64,000 nt of DNA. Origin: Diphasiastrum complanatum (taxonomy: Eukaryota; Streptophyta; Lycopodiopsida; Lycopodiales; Lycopodiaceae). The stretch lies in NCBI GenBank assembly GCA_029204225.1, contig CM055114.1:11843634-11907633 (forward strand), given 5' to 3'. Each line of letters begins with the position of its first letter. Position 1 is the stretch's first letter. The notes under the pieces are model-generated. The model saw nothing but the letters and a program-made list of their open reading frames with translations, searched no databases and was not told where the DNA came from. Of the stretch, positions 44,201 through 59,111 are shown piece by piece. Position numbers and translations under genes: made by a program.

Positions 44201-47094
44201 AGCCTGTGTGTTGTGTTTTTCATTCAGAAGTAAAAGCATTTTTGCTCAAACTGAAGGCCCAGGAAGTTGGGACAGATTTCAGCACGGAATAGCCTTCAAC
44301 ATAACTTGGAAAGCCAACTTGTTTTCGTTGGGAAAATTTAAGCAATTAGATATTTTGGAGAACGAACTTTGATTGTTCCTAACGTGCAAACATGTTAGTG
44401 TTTTTCCTAAATACATCATCAGATCCCAAAAAGCAAGTACACTGATATTTTTTTAGAGTTTGGTGAATTGAAAGAGAATTGGCTGGGTGGAAGACTTTCC
44501 TAACCTCAACCTTCAGAAAGCATAATTTTTTACTTGATCTGAAATATGCGGTAGTTCACAATGGATATAGCGAGCACTCTTGATTTTAACTCATACTCTT
44601 CGAGAGTAAGTGTTGTATCTACTGACCATTCTTACAAAAATCAGTCCAGTCAAATCCAGAAGGATACTAGGGAAAGCTCAGATTAGACCCAGTAAGACTA
44701 TTCCCAAGAAATATTCATCACACATATGTTAACAAGATTATTCGAGATGCCATTCAGTTGTGCACACAGGAAGCCAAGAGAACACATGCAAGAATCCACG
44801 AGGACGAGAAAATCCACATGCCTAACATGCACATAGCCACTCCACAGATTTATCCCTAAAACGAATTTACCTTATTAACTCCCTAAAACTATGTTAACCT
44901 TTTAGTTAAGTATTTCTTAAATACGTGGCAGCTTTAAAAATTAACAAGAATATGAAAAAGATAAATTAAATAAAAATTTTAAATATTAATTTTAAACACA
45001 AGCACGTCAAATGTTTGATATGATTACAAACGACCCTGCCTGTAAGGTAGGGCTAAAAAAAGCTGTATTCATCATTATTGATCATTCAATACATAGGGCC
45101 TGAATCTAGAGCATGATCAATGCTCTCATGTGATTTTAAGCACATGAACTAAAAATTTCATCAAAAAAGCTTTCAAAAAGAAGCTATAAAAACACTAAGA
45201 GTTTAAAAATAACAAATGTTAAATAGCCTCCAAATTTAGCATGATATCAGCTATCTATAATGGTCCTTTCTGCCTCTAGGAGAGAACTCAGAGATAGCAG
45301 GGAGCCCAAAACTATGATATCACATGGCTCTTCTTACAACATATTGATTGCTTATATATTATCAAACAATAAAAGAGAGAACCAAGAGAGCATAGGAGTA
45401 GGGAGCCCAAAACTGTAATATTACATAGCTCTTCTTAAACAGGAAACAGAATTGATTATGTTGGATCTACAGATAAGTTTGTAGGATATTCAAACTTTAT
45501 TAAATGAGGGCAAAGAAATATTAATGTGCTCTTTTAAGTTTTCTCCAACATGTAGACCACAATCATTGGCTTTTCATGAGCTTGTTTTAATCAGAGCTAA
45601 TCATGTATATGTACAGCTTCAAGAATTATTCCAATGTGAAGTTTTATTGCATTTTAAATGAGAAATTTTCTTGAAGCTTTGCTATCCTGAGCTTGCTTTT
45701 TGAAAGTTGCGTGTCAAAGAACTCAAGCCGAAGACATGCTATTTAAGCAAGCAACTTCAATTGTTCCTGTTCATTCTGTATATAAATAAAATACAGCATC
45801 TCGTATATTCACGCATAAATTGCAATATTCACAGCTGATCCACTGACAGAAGTCATACAGAGACATCAGCCCAAAAGGAATACTTTTTGTAATATCTGCA
45901 GATAAAAATCCTTTTTGCCTACTGATAATTCTAGAACCTCATGGATCAGCTTTCAAAATCATCTCTTGTCAACTTCTCCCTCTGGATTCTTCAGAAGAGG
46001 ATGAAAAAAGGGCCCATTTACAGTTTCATCTCACAATGATGCTTGTGATCAATACAGGAGAACAGACTCTCAGTTTTCAAAGCCTACATTAAGATGCTTT
46101 TTTTATAACAAAGCAGCATGGGAATCTGCTTAGAAGCTTAAAGACACAAGATGCTCATTGGCCACTGGACGTAGACAGTTGCTATCTCAGAAAGGTACTT
46201 TGAGGCCCGTCCTTGGAAGAAGGGCTCTTCACTTGCAGGATAATTGAACCAATTAGCAGATACATTGGAGAAATCTTTGCAGTACAAACTTTTCACATGG
46301 AATATCCGGGCAAGTCACTGGAATCAATGAATACAGCTTCTATGTTTTCTTTTGAGCCCACCCTGTACGATGTATGCCCAAGTGAGCCTTATGCCATATC
46401 CCCTTTCAACAACCTAGTTGTTTCTTAGTTTGACCATGTTGAAGAGCAACTAACAGCTCCAATAACCTTATAGCAGCTTTGTGTAAAGCTTGCTAAATAT
46501 AACATATATATACTGCATATCTGCACAGTATGTTGGTCTTCTTGAAACAGGACACCGTCAGAACACATCCATCAGCTTCAACAGTAACTGTTGCGTTGCA
46601 AAAATTTAAGCTCAGTTTGAGGTTGTTACCAGAGAAATATAATCTACCAAACTAGCTATGTCCAAAGTAGATCGCCATGGGGGGGGTTCCTCATTCCCAC
46701 CAATGTAAAAAGCGTAACACTGATGCATACTGAAAAGGTTCAAAGATTGGTTGAACATTCTCAGTATTACATAATCACATTGAATATGATTTCAAAAGGA
46801 ACAATTGATAATAGCAAAAAAACATTTTCAGTGACATCAGATGTTTTCAGACTCCAATCCTCAAATACTCAATGCATATGCTAAAGTGAGCTTCACATGG
46901 CTGATAACTTCCACAGTCTACATGTACATCCCTATCACATTTGATATCCACAATTTGGTGTCTATCCATGACCAAGCACCCTCACTGTGAAAGCTTCTGA
47001 TTGTTAACCCACCATAGCTTCAAAACAGCCTGTTAAGGAGTTTCATCTTGTCATTGATGAGAGGAAGTCTACCATCTGACAATTTATTTTGCTG
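41299..47094. other. Intergenic AT-rich DNA, no gene seen
   Basis: About 5.8 kb without a supportable coding region. The first few hundred bases may be the LTR of the minus-strand copia. It contains a telomere-like TAACCCTAAACCCTAAAT at 42862-42879, a (TG)n tract at 43198-43219 and a 36-bp direct repeat (45301-45336 and 45402-45437). The last part (about 46000-47094) should include the 3' UTR of the uridylyltransferase gene. Confidence 0.45.
45301..45437. repeat. 36-bp direct repeat 101 bp apart
   Basis: GGAGCCCAAAACT...CTCTTCTTA occurs at 45301-45336 and again at 45402-45437 with a few substitutions. The spacing suggests a small local duplication of about 101 bp. Confidence 0.75.
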
Positions 47095-47420
47095 CTAGGA
47101 TCTGTCACGTATATATGGTTCAAATAAAGTGACAGCTGGGTTGCAATCATGTCGCATAATGTTTGCAGCACGATAGAACTCATCTCTTAGCACCCGAATG
47201 CTATGCTTATCCACCACCCGTCCTAGATCATGTGATATTTCAAAAGGGTCTTCAATGCATATGAGATGGCGTTCATTACCGATTCTCCTCGTCCAATCCT
47301 TCTCATCTTTGCTGAAATGCCATATTTTCAAGCAATAACACACAAAATGAAGAATTACAATGATGGAAGTCAATATAGAGAAGCGCATAATCCATGTGTA
47401 TTTCTGCACAGCATATGCAG

Positions 47421-47476
<56 letters not shown>

Positions 47477-50400
47477 AAAGTTCCGCCTGTTCGAACAGAT
47501 ATTACCACATGATTGTAGTTGTGCTGGAATGCCCAGTACTCAAAAAAAGACGTCACTAGCTCCCCAAGAGAATCCTTGTTTTGTGATCCAAAGTGACTTA
47601 TTGACTCCACTTGATCATAGTATGCACATTCAATCTTGCCGACTTTCACACGATAGGTGGGCTGCATTTCCTAACACACTCAAAATTGAACAATTTCAAA
47701 GTTTAGCACACATTTATTTTTTCTTCAAGCTGACATGCCGCTCTAAGTCGAGAATCAAACTGTTTGTCACAGCATGTTTCTTGCCCCAACTCCACTCTGG
47801 GATTAACTATGGGAAGCCTACTTGTGTAAGGTACCAGCATTAAGTACTTTCCAATATCTTGCAATCACAAAAAAAGTATGCTGGACCCTATCTTCCTCAC
47901 AATCTTAACATAGTATGGGAAGGAAGGAGATGAAAAATGGCAAATATTTGCTAGGCATAGCTGCTGAAAAAGGTAAATTCAGAAAGGCAAAGCATGATGT
48001 TAGTTAAATGATTCCAATCGACGTCCTCCTCTACAATCCATGAATTCCATACAAATCAGCAAAAAATTCAAAACTGATGAAAAACATCATCTACACTTTT
48101 CCTCTCTTGTAACCGTAGTTACCAGGGAGCACATTCCCAGCCCCCCTGGGATCGTGTTCCCCATTCCCCACCTAACCGGGCGTTCCCGTGCACCCGTTCC
48201 CAGGCGGGAACATTCCCGCAGCAGAGGGAGTGGGTTCTCAGGCACGTTGAAACACGTTCCCAGGCAGAAAGTAAAATCATAAGAAAATCTATTTTTGAAG
48301 CTTCTCGGTTTTTTGAAGAGTATTACCCATAAAAGGGTTCATATGCCTATATAAACAACCATCAAAAGTATCAAGGTACCCGTTTTTGAGAAATAATGTC
48401 CATTCCTATGCTTTGCCGATTTTCCTTAGCACTATTTCAAACTTATATTTAATGACGTGACGTTCCCGAGTTCTCGAAAGCATTCCCGTTCCCATTTCGT
48501 TCCCGTTAACTGGCAACTATGCTTGTAACTTGTGATGTTGCAGCGGATCACGATCCACTGCAAAATCGTTCCGGACCATGCATTCCGGCGGATCTGCGAC
48601 CCGGATCTCTATTTTTTTGGGTGGACAAAAGACTAATGGCTAAAATTTTTCTTTTTATATAGTCTGGTTAGTGTTAAATGAACTCAGAAATCATCAATGA
48701 ATACATCAAAAGAACAACGTATTGATAAACTGGAAAGAGGCAAAAATAACATTCCATAGAGGCTAGAGACATATTGATCTAGTTAATTATAGATAGAGAT
48801 ACTATTGGCACTGTGTGTAATGTACTCGTATTTTGTTAAGCACATTGAGTTAACTCATGTTTTTGTTACAGGCTCTGAGATGGGTGCTTATGCTTCATAA
48901 TTGTTGTCAGTTTACTGTCGTTCAATACGGTTCCATGTGATTTCATTTCACATAATACAGAAATAGAGATGTCCGATAAAGAACCACTTAATGGCTCAAA
49001 ATTGGACCGCACTCCTCTTGGAACTCCGGGCAAACAAGGTAAGTGAATTGCTCTTGAAAACATCTTTAATCTAATACCTATATTGGCACCCAACAAAAAA
49101 AATTGCATTCTAGGAAACCTTAATGGGGAATGATGGATTACATTCCAGGTCGTGATCCGGAACATGTTTTGGATCACGTTCCAAAACGTGGGCTGCATCT
49201 TGCTTGTGACAGTAGAGCTCTATTCGATTGGATTAATGGTAAGCTTTGCTAAAATGGGACATCATGCTGATTCATGCTACACATCTCCTTGCAAGCATGC
49301 CTTTGCATACACTACAGCTTCTAGTTGTTTTTCAGAAAACTTGATAACTTTCAGGATACTTTCCATTTTTCCATTAACCACTCAACTTTGAAAAAAATAT
49401 TGGCATATTCCAAACTTAACCACTTCACATAAGGTGAAAATTGAACTTATAATTTTCCCATTATATATCACAGTCCTTTTTCTCAGATTAAGGAACATGT
49501 TTTCTAGAAACTCGTCACAACATTTTGGTACATGTATAAGCTATGCACAAATTATAATCGATGTAGCATAGAAGACCAGAAATGAAGAGACAATAGCATT
49601 CCCCTCCAAAGAAGGCTGAAGTACAACATACATGATCTATGGATAATGCCTTACAAGTAATAGCAACGAGTTCTCCCATGAAGAGCTCAAGCAATACCAA
49701 TCACTAAGCTGAAAAATGAATATCTCTAGGCCTTATTTATACTCGATAGAAACCCCAAAGAAGCTTCTAGACACTTAGAGAAAGATTTATCAACAATTAC
49801 AATTATGGGAGAAACAAGAGTGCATCCTAGTAATAGTTGGGCCCTTGGCTAGTCCCAAGTAAAAATGCATAAAAAAGGCTTTCAAGCATGTACATGAATA
49901 GAAAGGGCTCATAGCAAACAAATGAATAAAAAGAGTTGTATATTAAGAGAAGCATGGCAAGGCGAGTACAATGAAGCAACTCCATCATAACTTATAAAAC
50001 ACTACCCATTTCTTGTATTGTTGGCAAACTATAGAAAGTAACATTTGCTGAACCACACATGTTCTAGAATATTTGTAGACAGCATCAAATAGAAAACATA
50101 GAATCGAAAAGATGCGAATATATGGATAAGCATCAAGGAAAATTCATACTCCAAAAGACTGCTGATACTAAGCAGAATAAGTGGATCTTATTGAGCTAAG
50201 AGATGCTGGATTGAAGCTAAGGTGATGTAAGCTAAGAGTTAGTCTATAATTGACCAACCAATCTAGAAATTTATACTGTCAAATGGATATATTTCACTAA
50301 CAAATGGAGGGTCCCCACGGCCCAAACTATATGTTCTAAATAACAAAGGGCAAGGGACCCAAGGCCCAAGAAGGCACAATGTTTGTATGTCAATGGTTTC

Positions 50401-53400
50401 TCATGGTGGGGTCATCATTGTTCTCAAGCAGCATTGTTGGTTCATTTTAATAGCTTGTTCGATTGTGCATATCATCCTCGCTTAATGTTGCTATTCGATG
50501 CATGTTCACTGGTTGAAATCTTGTATATCCATTTGTGCGGATCTGTGCAGGGTTTGGACATTCAATTCATGTTACTCTTTTTCTTTGGTAGCCAGTATTC
50601 CATTATCTCCAACTCGTCGGCAATAGTGTAAATGTCAGTGGCCCACAGTCCAAAAGACTGCATCCATTAGTGTAGCATGTGAGTTATATAATCATCTGTG
50701 GTTACAGCTTGAATGTTGCTTCGATATCCTCAACAATCTTTCTATAATGGCTGTAGTATATTGCTCCTTTCCTCTCTATGTCGACACTAAGAACAAGGCC
50801 ATTTGAAGGAGGGGTGACCATATGCCATGTCCCATAATAGATGTCTCATCCGTATATGGCAAGCAAAATTATACAAAAACCTTGACTTTACAAAACAGAG
50901 TTGTAAGACAATGGCCCAAGGATTAAACAAAACCACCAATGGGACTCAATATACGTGTAACGATGTTGGAATAATACAATACCAGAACTGGTGGAACAAA
51001 GCTATAAGAAGGTACATGTTGTCCCAACACTGAACCACCTTGAAACTGCAACTGTGCAAGCAATGAGATCCTGGGGTACTGATAACCTAGCATCGATGGA
51101 TCCACTCCCACATTAAGGCAGCTGGCCACATACATCCTCCATAGGAGTCAGGACTATTCAACAAATATGTGCAATAGGAACTAGAGCACTTCGGCTTATT
51201 AACAAAGAAGAGCGCAACTGGTTGTCAATGGCTAAGTGCAAGACATGGGATGTTTTGTAACACCAAACACGAGGCTTGCTCGACACCTCAAAAAGATTAC
51301 AAAACCCCTAGATAGAGTGCTTAAACAGGCAGTGTCAGGCACAAACCCATGATGAGGACAAGAGGCCACCATAGAGAGCATATTCAGTGTTTATGCAACG
51401 GAGGCAAAAGCTGCACATTTCTAGACGACGTTAAAAGTTACAAAAATCCTCAAAAGACTCGATTTGGTACTTAGTACCTATCCACAAACAGGATGAATCC
51501 CACTATCTAGAAGGCATTTGAGACAAGCACACATATGATGTGTGCAAACATGGATTTCATGACTAGGAGTGAGGCTTGAGGCAGAAAGGGAAACATAGAG
51601 GATTCTTTATTTGATCAGAAATGTTTCCAAGAACTGTGCAATCCAAAAAGACTCAAACTTTGAAAAAAATAACATGGAGCAATGGAAATGGCTTCTATAA
51701 AATAAGTGAAGAGTAACAAGAAGTTCCCAAATCCTTAAGACAATTGTCATGAGAAATAACGATCGTGAGTTAAGAAGACCATTACCTGCAAGCATGGAAG
51801 TATTGGAGGATCTCGTTGCTGAAGAAAGTGAATACACATGAGGACATACCTGTAAATCATGAGGAAAAGGTCACAACTGACGACTAAAATCCACTTCATC
51901 TCTTTTGATTGGTTTCTGATAATTTGAAGGTTTTGGTAGAAACCTGAATATTATAAGAGAAAAAACCCACCTCTTTTTATTGTTCAGCACAAGGAAAATC
52001 TAGAAATAATGACTCATTGGAAATTACAAGACAATAAAGAAGGTTTTCTGATTAAGCGCACATTTCCAAAAGAGATTGGAAGTTCCCAATCAGATGGCCA
52101 AACACATCATTGGACACTTACCAGAAAATGTAAGAGTAAACTTGTATCCCAAAAAATTGGTGATCCTTTGGTACAAAAGGATAAGGGATGAATATAGATT
52201 AAAGGGGACATACGCATAGCTTGAAAGTGTTCCACGATAAGTTTCATTGACTTGACGACACTTAGCCCAATGCTTCACTATAAAAGCCAGCTGCCGTAAG
52301 CGGACATCAATTTTGGCATAATCACGAAGCAGCTTCGTGTTCACAACAGCCAACATGTTATTGACACAAATATCACATGATATGCCAGTCACGGAATCTG
52401 TGAATTTGACTATTGGGACTCTTGCATGAGTCAAAGCCTGCAAAATATAATCTTCACTAATCAATATACCAAAATGTAAAACAAGGATATGAAAACTGCA
52501 CCATTTCAAGACTGACACGGCAATATGCTGAAACAGAAATGACGATTCCCACTAGAGTCTAGTAGGAAGTGTCAATTTAATTACCACTACTTTCCCTAAG
52601 TCAGCAGCTCAAGTGACCAGAGGTTCTCCTCATTGTCGGTCACCCTACGTCATGTTTTTGACGAAGTTAAGGGGCCCGTCTCATAGATCAAATTCACGCT
52701 ACTTAATGAGCCAGTAGGTATGCTACTAATTACCCTGTTTCTGCCTATCATATGACTCAAACAAAGATTTTTGGGAAGCTAACCTGCACATTTTGCATAT
52801 TATCAGCCTCCAAAATTTCTGCCATTCTCATGACAAGTTCAGCTTTACTCATCTGTTTATCCTCAACATTGAGACACACATCAATGTCACTATTACGAAC
52901 ACCAAAGGCATTTGCACATGATCCATAAAGGAAAAGCTTGGCCCCTGGCCACTTCTTATTAACAACACCATCTAACTGAGAGAAAAACTTTCTGCGCTTC
53001 ATTTCTTCTTCTGCTGAAGGTATCAAGAATTTGTAAATCTCGAGTAACTGGATAGTAAAATTCTCCAAATCTGCACGACGTCGTATAACCTTCTTTGCAT
53101 GCATTGTGAAACTCCGTTGCTTAGGCCTTCGAGGCTCACGGGATGTATTTCCACTCACTGATATCTCTGGGTCCTGGACATTGACCACAACATAGACATA
53201 CCCAAGCAATGGCAGTTATTAGGTTCACAACTAAGGAATGATCTTGTTGTCTGTACGTTAGCCCTCTACAACCATGAACATTACTTGAAAACTTGATAAG
53301 AATGTATAGCAAATTCCCCATGCTGTCCTTCTCTAACTCCCACTCGTATAATATTTTTCCATTTTTTCAAAAGCAAACTACACTGATAAAAATTTCAAGT

Positions 53401-56400
53401 CAGAGAGTCTGATTAGTACAGAGTTTGAAATTGCTCAAGATACAATGGGCTGAAAGATCACTGGAAATTGCAGAATTATCAGTAACATAAAAATCTAATG
53501 TACTTGCTTGTAATCTCCAAAACCAATAGAATAAACAAATTTGTGCCTTATGTCACAACTAAGAATTGGCTTCATCATTATATCAAAAATTCACTTGAAT
53601 GTGAAATTTGAATCAAAATTTCCTTTTACCCGTCCCTCAATAAGTGGTGATAGATAGCAAATTATTACAATTGATTAAAAGATTCACTTAACCAATTCCA
53701 CTTTGTAAGTATTATATGAAAATGATCAAAAAATCCAATAACAAAATTTGAGTCTATGCTACTATGTACCAGGAGCTACTTCAGAAAAGTAAAGTAAGAG
53801 TGAGAGGACTCAAGCCAGTGCCACCGTCATTTACGTAGCTTTGCTAAACAAGACTCGTCCTTTGGAAAAATTCCAAGAATTGAACACAACGTTGATAAAT
53901 GTAAATCCTTCTTCAAAGGCAAAAAGAAGGCCTTTGAGGTAATTCAGGCTCACATGCTATGTTGAGCTTTAAAACATATGGAAAGTAAGTAAAGCTGCCA
54001 TGTCAAATCTCCATATCAGAACAGTAAGGCAGGCCAAGACAGGAGCAATAATCACAGCAAAATGTTACGAACCAAGCCTGTGCTAAATACAAAAAAGATA
54101 AAACAATCAAGTTTGAGCATCTGAATATTTCAAGTGCACTTGAAGGGATTGGAAACTTAAAAATAGATCAACCAAAGTGTTTACCTTGAATGTCTGTTGA
54201 TTGATGAGGCTGCTGCTATTTTGACTATGATCTTGGAATTCTTTATCATCTTCGAGCTCCAGATAATCAGCAAATTCTTTAATGAACTCCTCTTGCTCCT
54301 CCTTGCCAAGAATTTCATCACTCGTTTCACAATCTCCCTCTTCCAAACCACTACTGTTATTCCCCCCATCTCGCTCATAGCGAGCCATTTCCCCTTGCGA
54401 CTGTTGTCTTCCCTGTTGCAAGGCAGGACCAGGAACAGAGCCTTGCAGGCATTTAGATGATAATCCGGGATGTTCAAGTTGAGATGCAAGTGGTACTAAT
54501 CCTGGATGGTTTTCACGTTCACTGTTAACAAACACCTTGACTTCCAACAAGGTATTACGGGTGTCTGCCAGCTTTTTAGTGAGGAGCTTCTGCTGCAAAG
54601 AACCTCCTAACTGTGGCTGCTTGAGTCGCCATTCCTGCTGCTGTCGCTTGTGTCTTTTGTCCTCGTCAGCCTTGGAAAGTACTCCATTTGTAAGCTTGGA
54701 CACTCGGGACTCATGCTTCTCCTCAACTTGCAATCCATGAACATATAGATCCGCCTCAACATTCCTTACCTTCTGCCTCTCATTCACAGCAACCCACTGC
54801 CCAGAGCTTCCCTTCGAACCACTTCTCTTCCTTTCACCTCGTGACTGCGTCCCCCGTCTTCCACCTCCTCTGCTATCTTCTCTTCGATTTTCAGATAAAA
54901 ACTCAAACTCTGAATCCTTTAGAGCATTCCTTAGTGGCTCCATAATGCTCAAGCCTTGTGAAAAGGTGACGTTAAGGCTACTGCAATCCTGAACCTCTTT
55001 CAACTGCTTATCACTTACAGAGCTTGTTCGACCATGTCGGTGCAAATGAAAAGCTTCTGTTCTTTCCAGGGGTTGAGAAGGTCCATCGACGAAATTAGAG
55101 CTGTCCCATCTATGCTGAAGGCTTCCTGCCACATGAGGAGCACAAGTCTTCAGAGATGCAGTTGCGCCCAACCCTACATCTGCATCTCCTTGGAAAGAAA
55201 ATGCATTCCCACTGTTGGCTGGCACAGAGGTGAACAAAGTCTCTAATGTTTTCTCCTGATTAACATTTGCTTCACTAAGCAAGGTTGTCTCATCTGCTAG
55301 AATCTCCAAAGCGGCTTGCACATCATTGTCTTCATGATTTTGAATTGATGATCTTGAGCTTGCTTCGTGACGAGTACCTTGTGAGCTTTGGGAAGATGGG
55401 GTAGCTGCCCACAACCTTCCTAATATACCAATAGGACTTTTAGGAGGCGAGTAGCTACTACGTCTGGGAGGGCCAATCGGGCCATGAATTTTCAGAGCAC
55501 TTCCTTTTTGGCTACTTTTTTGAACCTGACTTCCTGTAGCTGTAATACCTCCAAGCAAACCTGAAGGACTATTGGTATCAGAAACTAAGCCATGTGTCTT
55601 ATCTGCATTTCCCTGCAAAAGTCGCAAAAGCTCAGCTCCATTTCCATAAAACTGTTGATGAGAGAGCCCTCCATGTTGTGCCTCATGTGCAACTCCCATC
55701 AGACCAGTAACTACAACCCCTTCCTTTGTCTCTGAATTTGGGTGATCCACAGAACCCTTCCAATCTTGGAGAAGTTGCCATTCAGACTTGCGTATCTTGT
55801 GCTCATCCATTTGTCCAGGGTGAGGGAGGAATGGGAATGGAGTAGCAGCACTTAAGGGAGTTTGAAATCGAAAAACTTGGTCAGAATGGCGTGGGATTGA
55901 ACTGATATAGCCTTCCACTTTGTGAGGATAAGATAAATCTCCAGGTGCAGGAAATGGAGGAGAATCTTGGCTTGATTGGACGGCATATCTCATAGGAGCT
56001 TGACCTTCTGGAAAAGCAGAAGGGAAGGAATTGTCTCGCAGGGGATGGAAAAAGGGCTCTGTTGAAGAAAATGCGGTGGCTTCCGGATGAAAAGGGTGTG
56101 ACCAACCCATCCTGAAAGCGTGCGACATGTAAGGTGGCCTAGAGTGCATGTGTGCAGAAATATCGCCACCAACACGGCTTGTAGCAGGAAAAGGATGACT
56201 CGGTCCCATCGCGGCCACGGCAGGATCATGTATCTGCCAAGATGCTTGCCCATCTTGCTGCTCCTGCACATGGTCTTTGCCCCCAACTTTCTGATCATTG
56301 TTGCTGCCGCCCTTGAGCAGCTGCAGCAGAAATTCTCCATTGCGAGATGAGGTTTCTAAACTGGTATTCCCATTGGAGGCCAAATCACCAAGAATTTCCA

Positions 56401-56482
56401 CCTTTGCAGCATTGGAATGTAAGGGGGGATTGCTGTCTGATTGACTTGCCAAAGACTGCTGAAAAGCGATGTGCCAAGTCAT
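47095..56482 (-). CDS. URT1: UTP:RNA uridylyltransferase (URT1-type TUTase)
   Basis: It adds uridines to the 3' ends of (mostly deadenylated) mRNAs in the cytoplasm, influencing decay. Six minus-strand exons have GT/AG junctions and matching phases: 56482-54185, 53173-52784, 52437-52214, 51849-51786, 47670-47474 and 47311-47095 (1129 aa). Exon 1 alone encodes 766 residues of disordered, Ser/Gln/Gly/His-rich sequence, with short hydrophobic motifs such as [10 protein letters not shown] and ELLRLLQGN that may bind decapping partners. Exon 2 carries the nucleotidyltransferase signature [20 protein letters not shown] (Gly850-Ser851, Asp862, Asp864). The third catalytic Asp is Asp918 in exon 3 ([10 protein letters not shown]). 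Exon 4 is a 64-nt exon ([11 protein letters not shown]...PPILPCLQ). Exons 5-6 hold the PAP-associated domain ([21 protein letters not shown]). An in-frame TGA 6 nt upstream of the ATG supports the start. Domain order and the long N-terminus fit URT1 rather than HESO1. Confidence 0.95.
47312..47473 (-). other. URT1 intron 5, 162 nt, in-frame and stop-free (exitron-like)
   Basis: The intron separates ...SVRTGGTF (exon 5) from the exon carrying [11 protein letters not shown]. Its donor is GTCTCTCTC, formed by the start of a GA/CT microsatellite, and its acceptor is CATTTCAG. The length is divisible by three and no stop codon occurs in frame, so retention would insert 54 residues beginning with a Ser-Leu run into the PAP-associated domain. 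Related proteins have no such insert at this point, which supports removal as the normal event. Confidence 0.85.
47425..47472. repeat. (GA)n microsatellite at the URT1 splice donor
   Basis: A 48-bp GA array (CT on the coding strand) starts one base inside the intron-5 donor. Length changes in it cannot shift the exon frame but could affect donor recognition and the frame of a retained intron. Confidence 0.95.
47671..51785 (-). other. URT1 intron 4 (4.1 kb) with repeat insertions
   Basis: A long intron lies between the 64-nt exon 4 and exon 5. It contains a GC-rich block at 48120-48290 built of GTTCCC/GGGAAC strings, further GATCACG/GATCCGG-type strings near 48540-48610 and 49150-49190, and a segment near 48293-48340 that resembles 57713-57760 outside the gene. 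No open frame in it resembles a protein. It is probably expanded by small transposon insertions. Confidence 0.7.
53174..54184 (-). other. URT1 intron 1 (1.0 kb)
   Basis: The donor GTAAAC follows ...QQTFK and the acceptor is GTCCAG before DPEISV. It is AT-rich and no embedded gene was found. Confidence 0.85.
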
Positions 56483-57277
56483 GATTCATGAGGAATCTGA
56501 ACACTGCGATCTCAGTGTAACTAGATTTTGTATCTACTTAGGAGTGGCTTTCCAGCATCAGGATCCGATCCAAGTAGGGTAGGAAAATATACACAACATG
56601 TGGAAACTTTGCATCCTGTAAAGGATATGCCTGCGAGAGTTGCTTCCATTGTTTATTCTGACATTGCTTCGAGGAGGATCCATACAGCGTAAATCGTTCA
56701 GAATGAAGCCTTTCACTCTGGCAACCAATATTATGAGGTTCATTTCAAAGCTTGTTTGCCTCCCCCGAAAGATACAAATAGAAAAAACAAGTGATCTACA
56801 GAGAACCTTAATAAAACTTATCACAAGAGCCAAACCAATCCGTGATGGAATTAACGAGCTTAACATAAAAACTTATAAACAGAGCAAACCAATATGCGAT
56901 GGAATATAAAGAGCTTAACTGTCAACTACATTTCATCTGCAAGAAGAGGCGAGAGCTCACTTCACAAAGATAAGCAAATCCCGTCCATCACAGCAAAGCC
57001 TACCTGCAGGTGATGAATCGCAATCTAAATTTCATATTTGGTGATTGAAAATAAATCCATGCCAAGGATCTGATTCAGCAACAATGTACAGGGGACCTTC
57101 CTTCATTTCAGAGAGAAAAAGGTTTATCAAAACCCCAAATCCAAATCCAAATGCAAACAACCGCATCAGTCTGCAACAGCAAAGAGAACGGAAATTGCAC
57201 AAACTAACACCCAATCTGCTCTTTCCTCCCTCCACAGATGAAAATCCTCCCCCTTATCTCTCTCGCTCGCTCTCTCT

Positions 57278-57310
<33 letters not shown>

Positions 57311-57420
57311 GCTCGCTATGGCGTTCTTTTAGGGCAGAGAAAAGTAGTACGAGAGCAAAAGGTCGAGAGAGAATACGAGAAAAGATCACGAAAACCGGAA
57401 GAAAAGGTCATATCTGGCGT
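56483..57420 (-). promoter_or_regulatory. URT1 5' leader and promoter region
   Basis: The region upstream of the start codon on the minus strand contains a possible 5'-UTR intron acceptor (GATCGCAG just before 56503) and a GA/GAGC-rich tract (CT-rich on plus, 57255-57320) about 0.8 kb upstream. Such GA-rich tracts are common in plant core promoters and leaders. The transcription start cannot be fixed from sequence alone. Confidence 0.45.
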
Positions 57421-58977
<1,557 letters not shown>

Positions 58978-59111
58978 GGGTGTGAATAGCGTTGGGAAGG
59001 TGCACGAGCCTCCAAAGCCTCTCTCAACTTAGGCATCTTCTCTCCCTCTCTCTCTTCTCTCTCTTCAGTCTATGCAGGTGAAGACGAGGTGGCGCTCCCA
59101 GCGATGAACTT

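Noticed and set aside
47095-47667. Reading 47667-47095 as one exon
   Set aside because: It is open throughout, but the middle 54 residues are microsatellite-derived and interrupt a conserved domain. GT/AG sites with correct phase flank them, so an intron is the better model.
54197-56350. Plus-strand frames opposite URT1 exon 1 (for example 54197-54460 and 56120-56350)
   Set aside because: They are antisense shadows of a long, well-supported exon.
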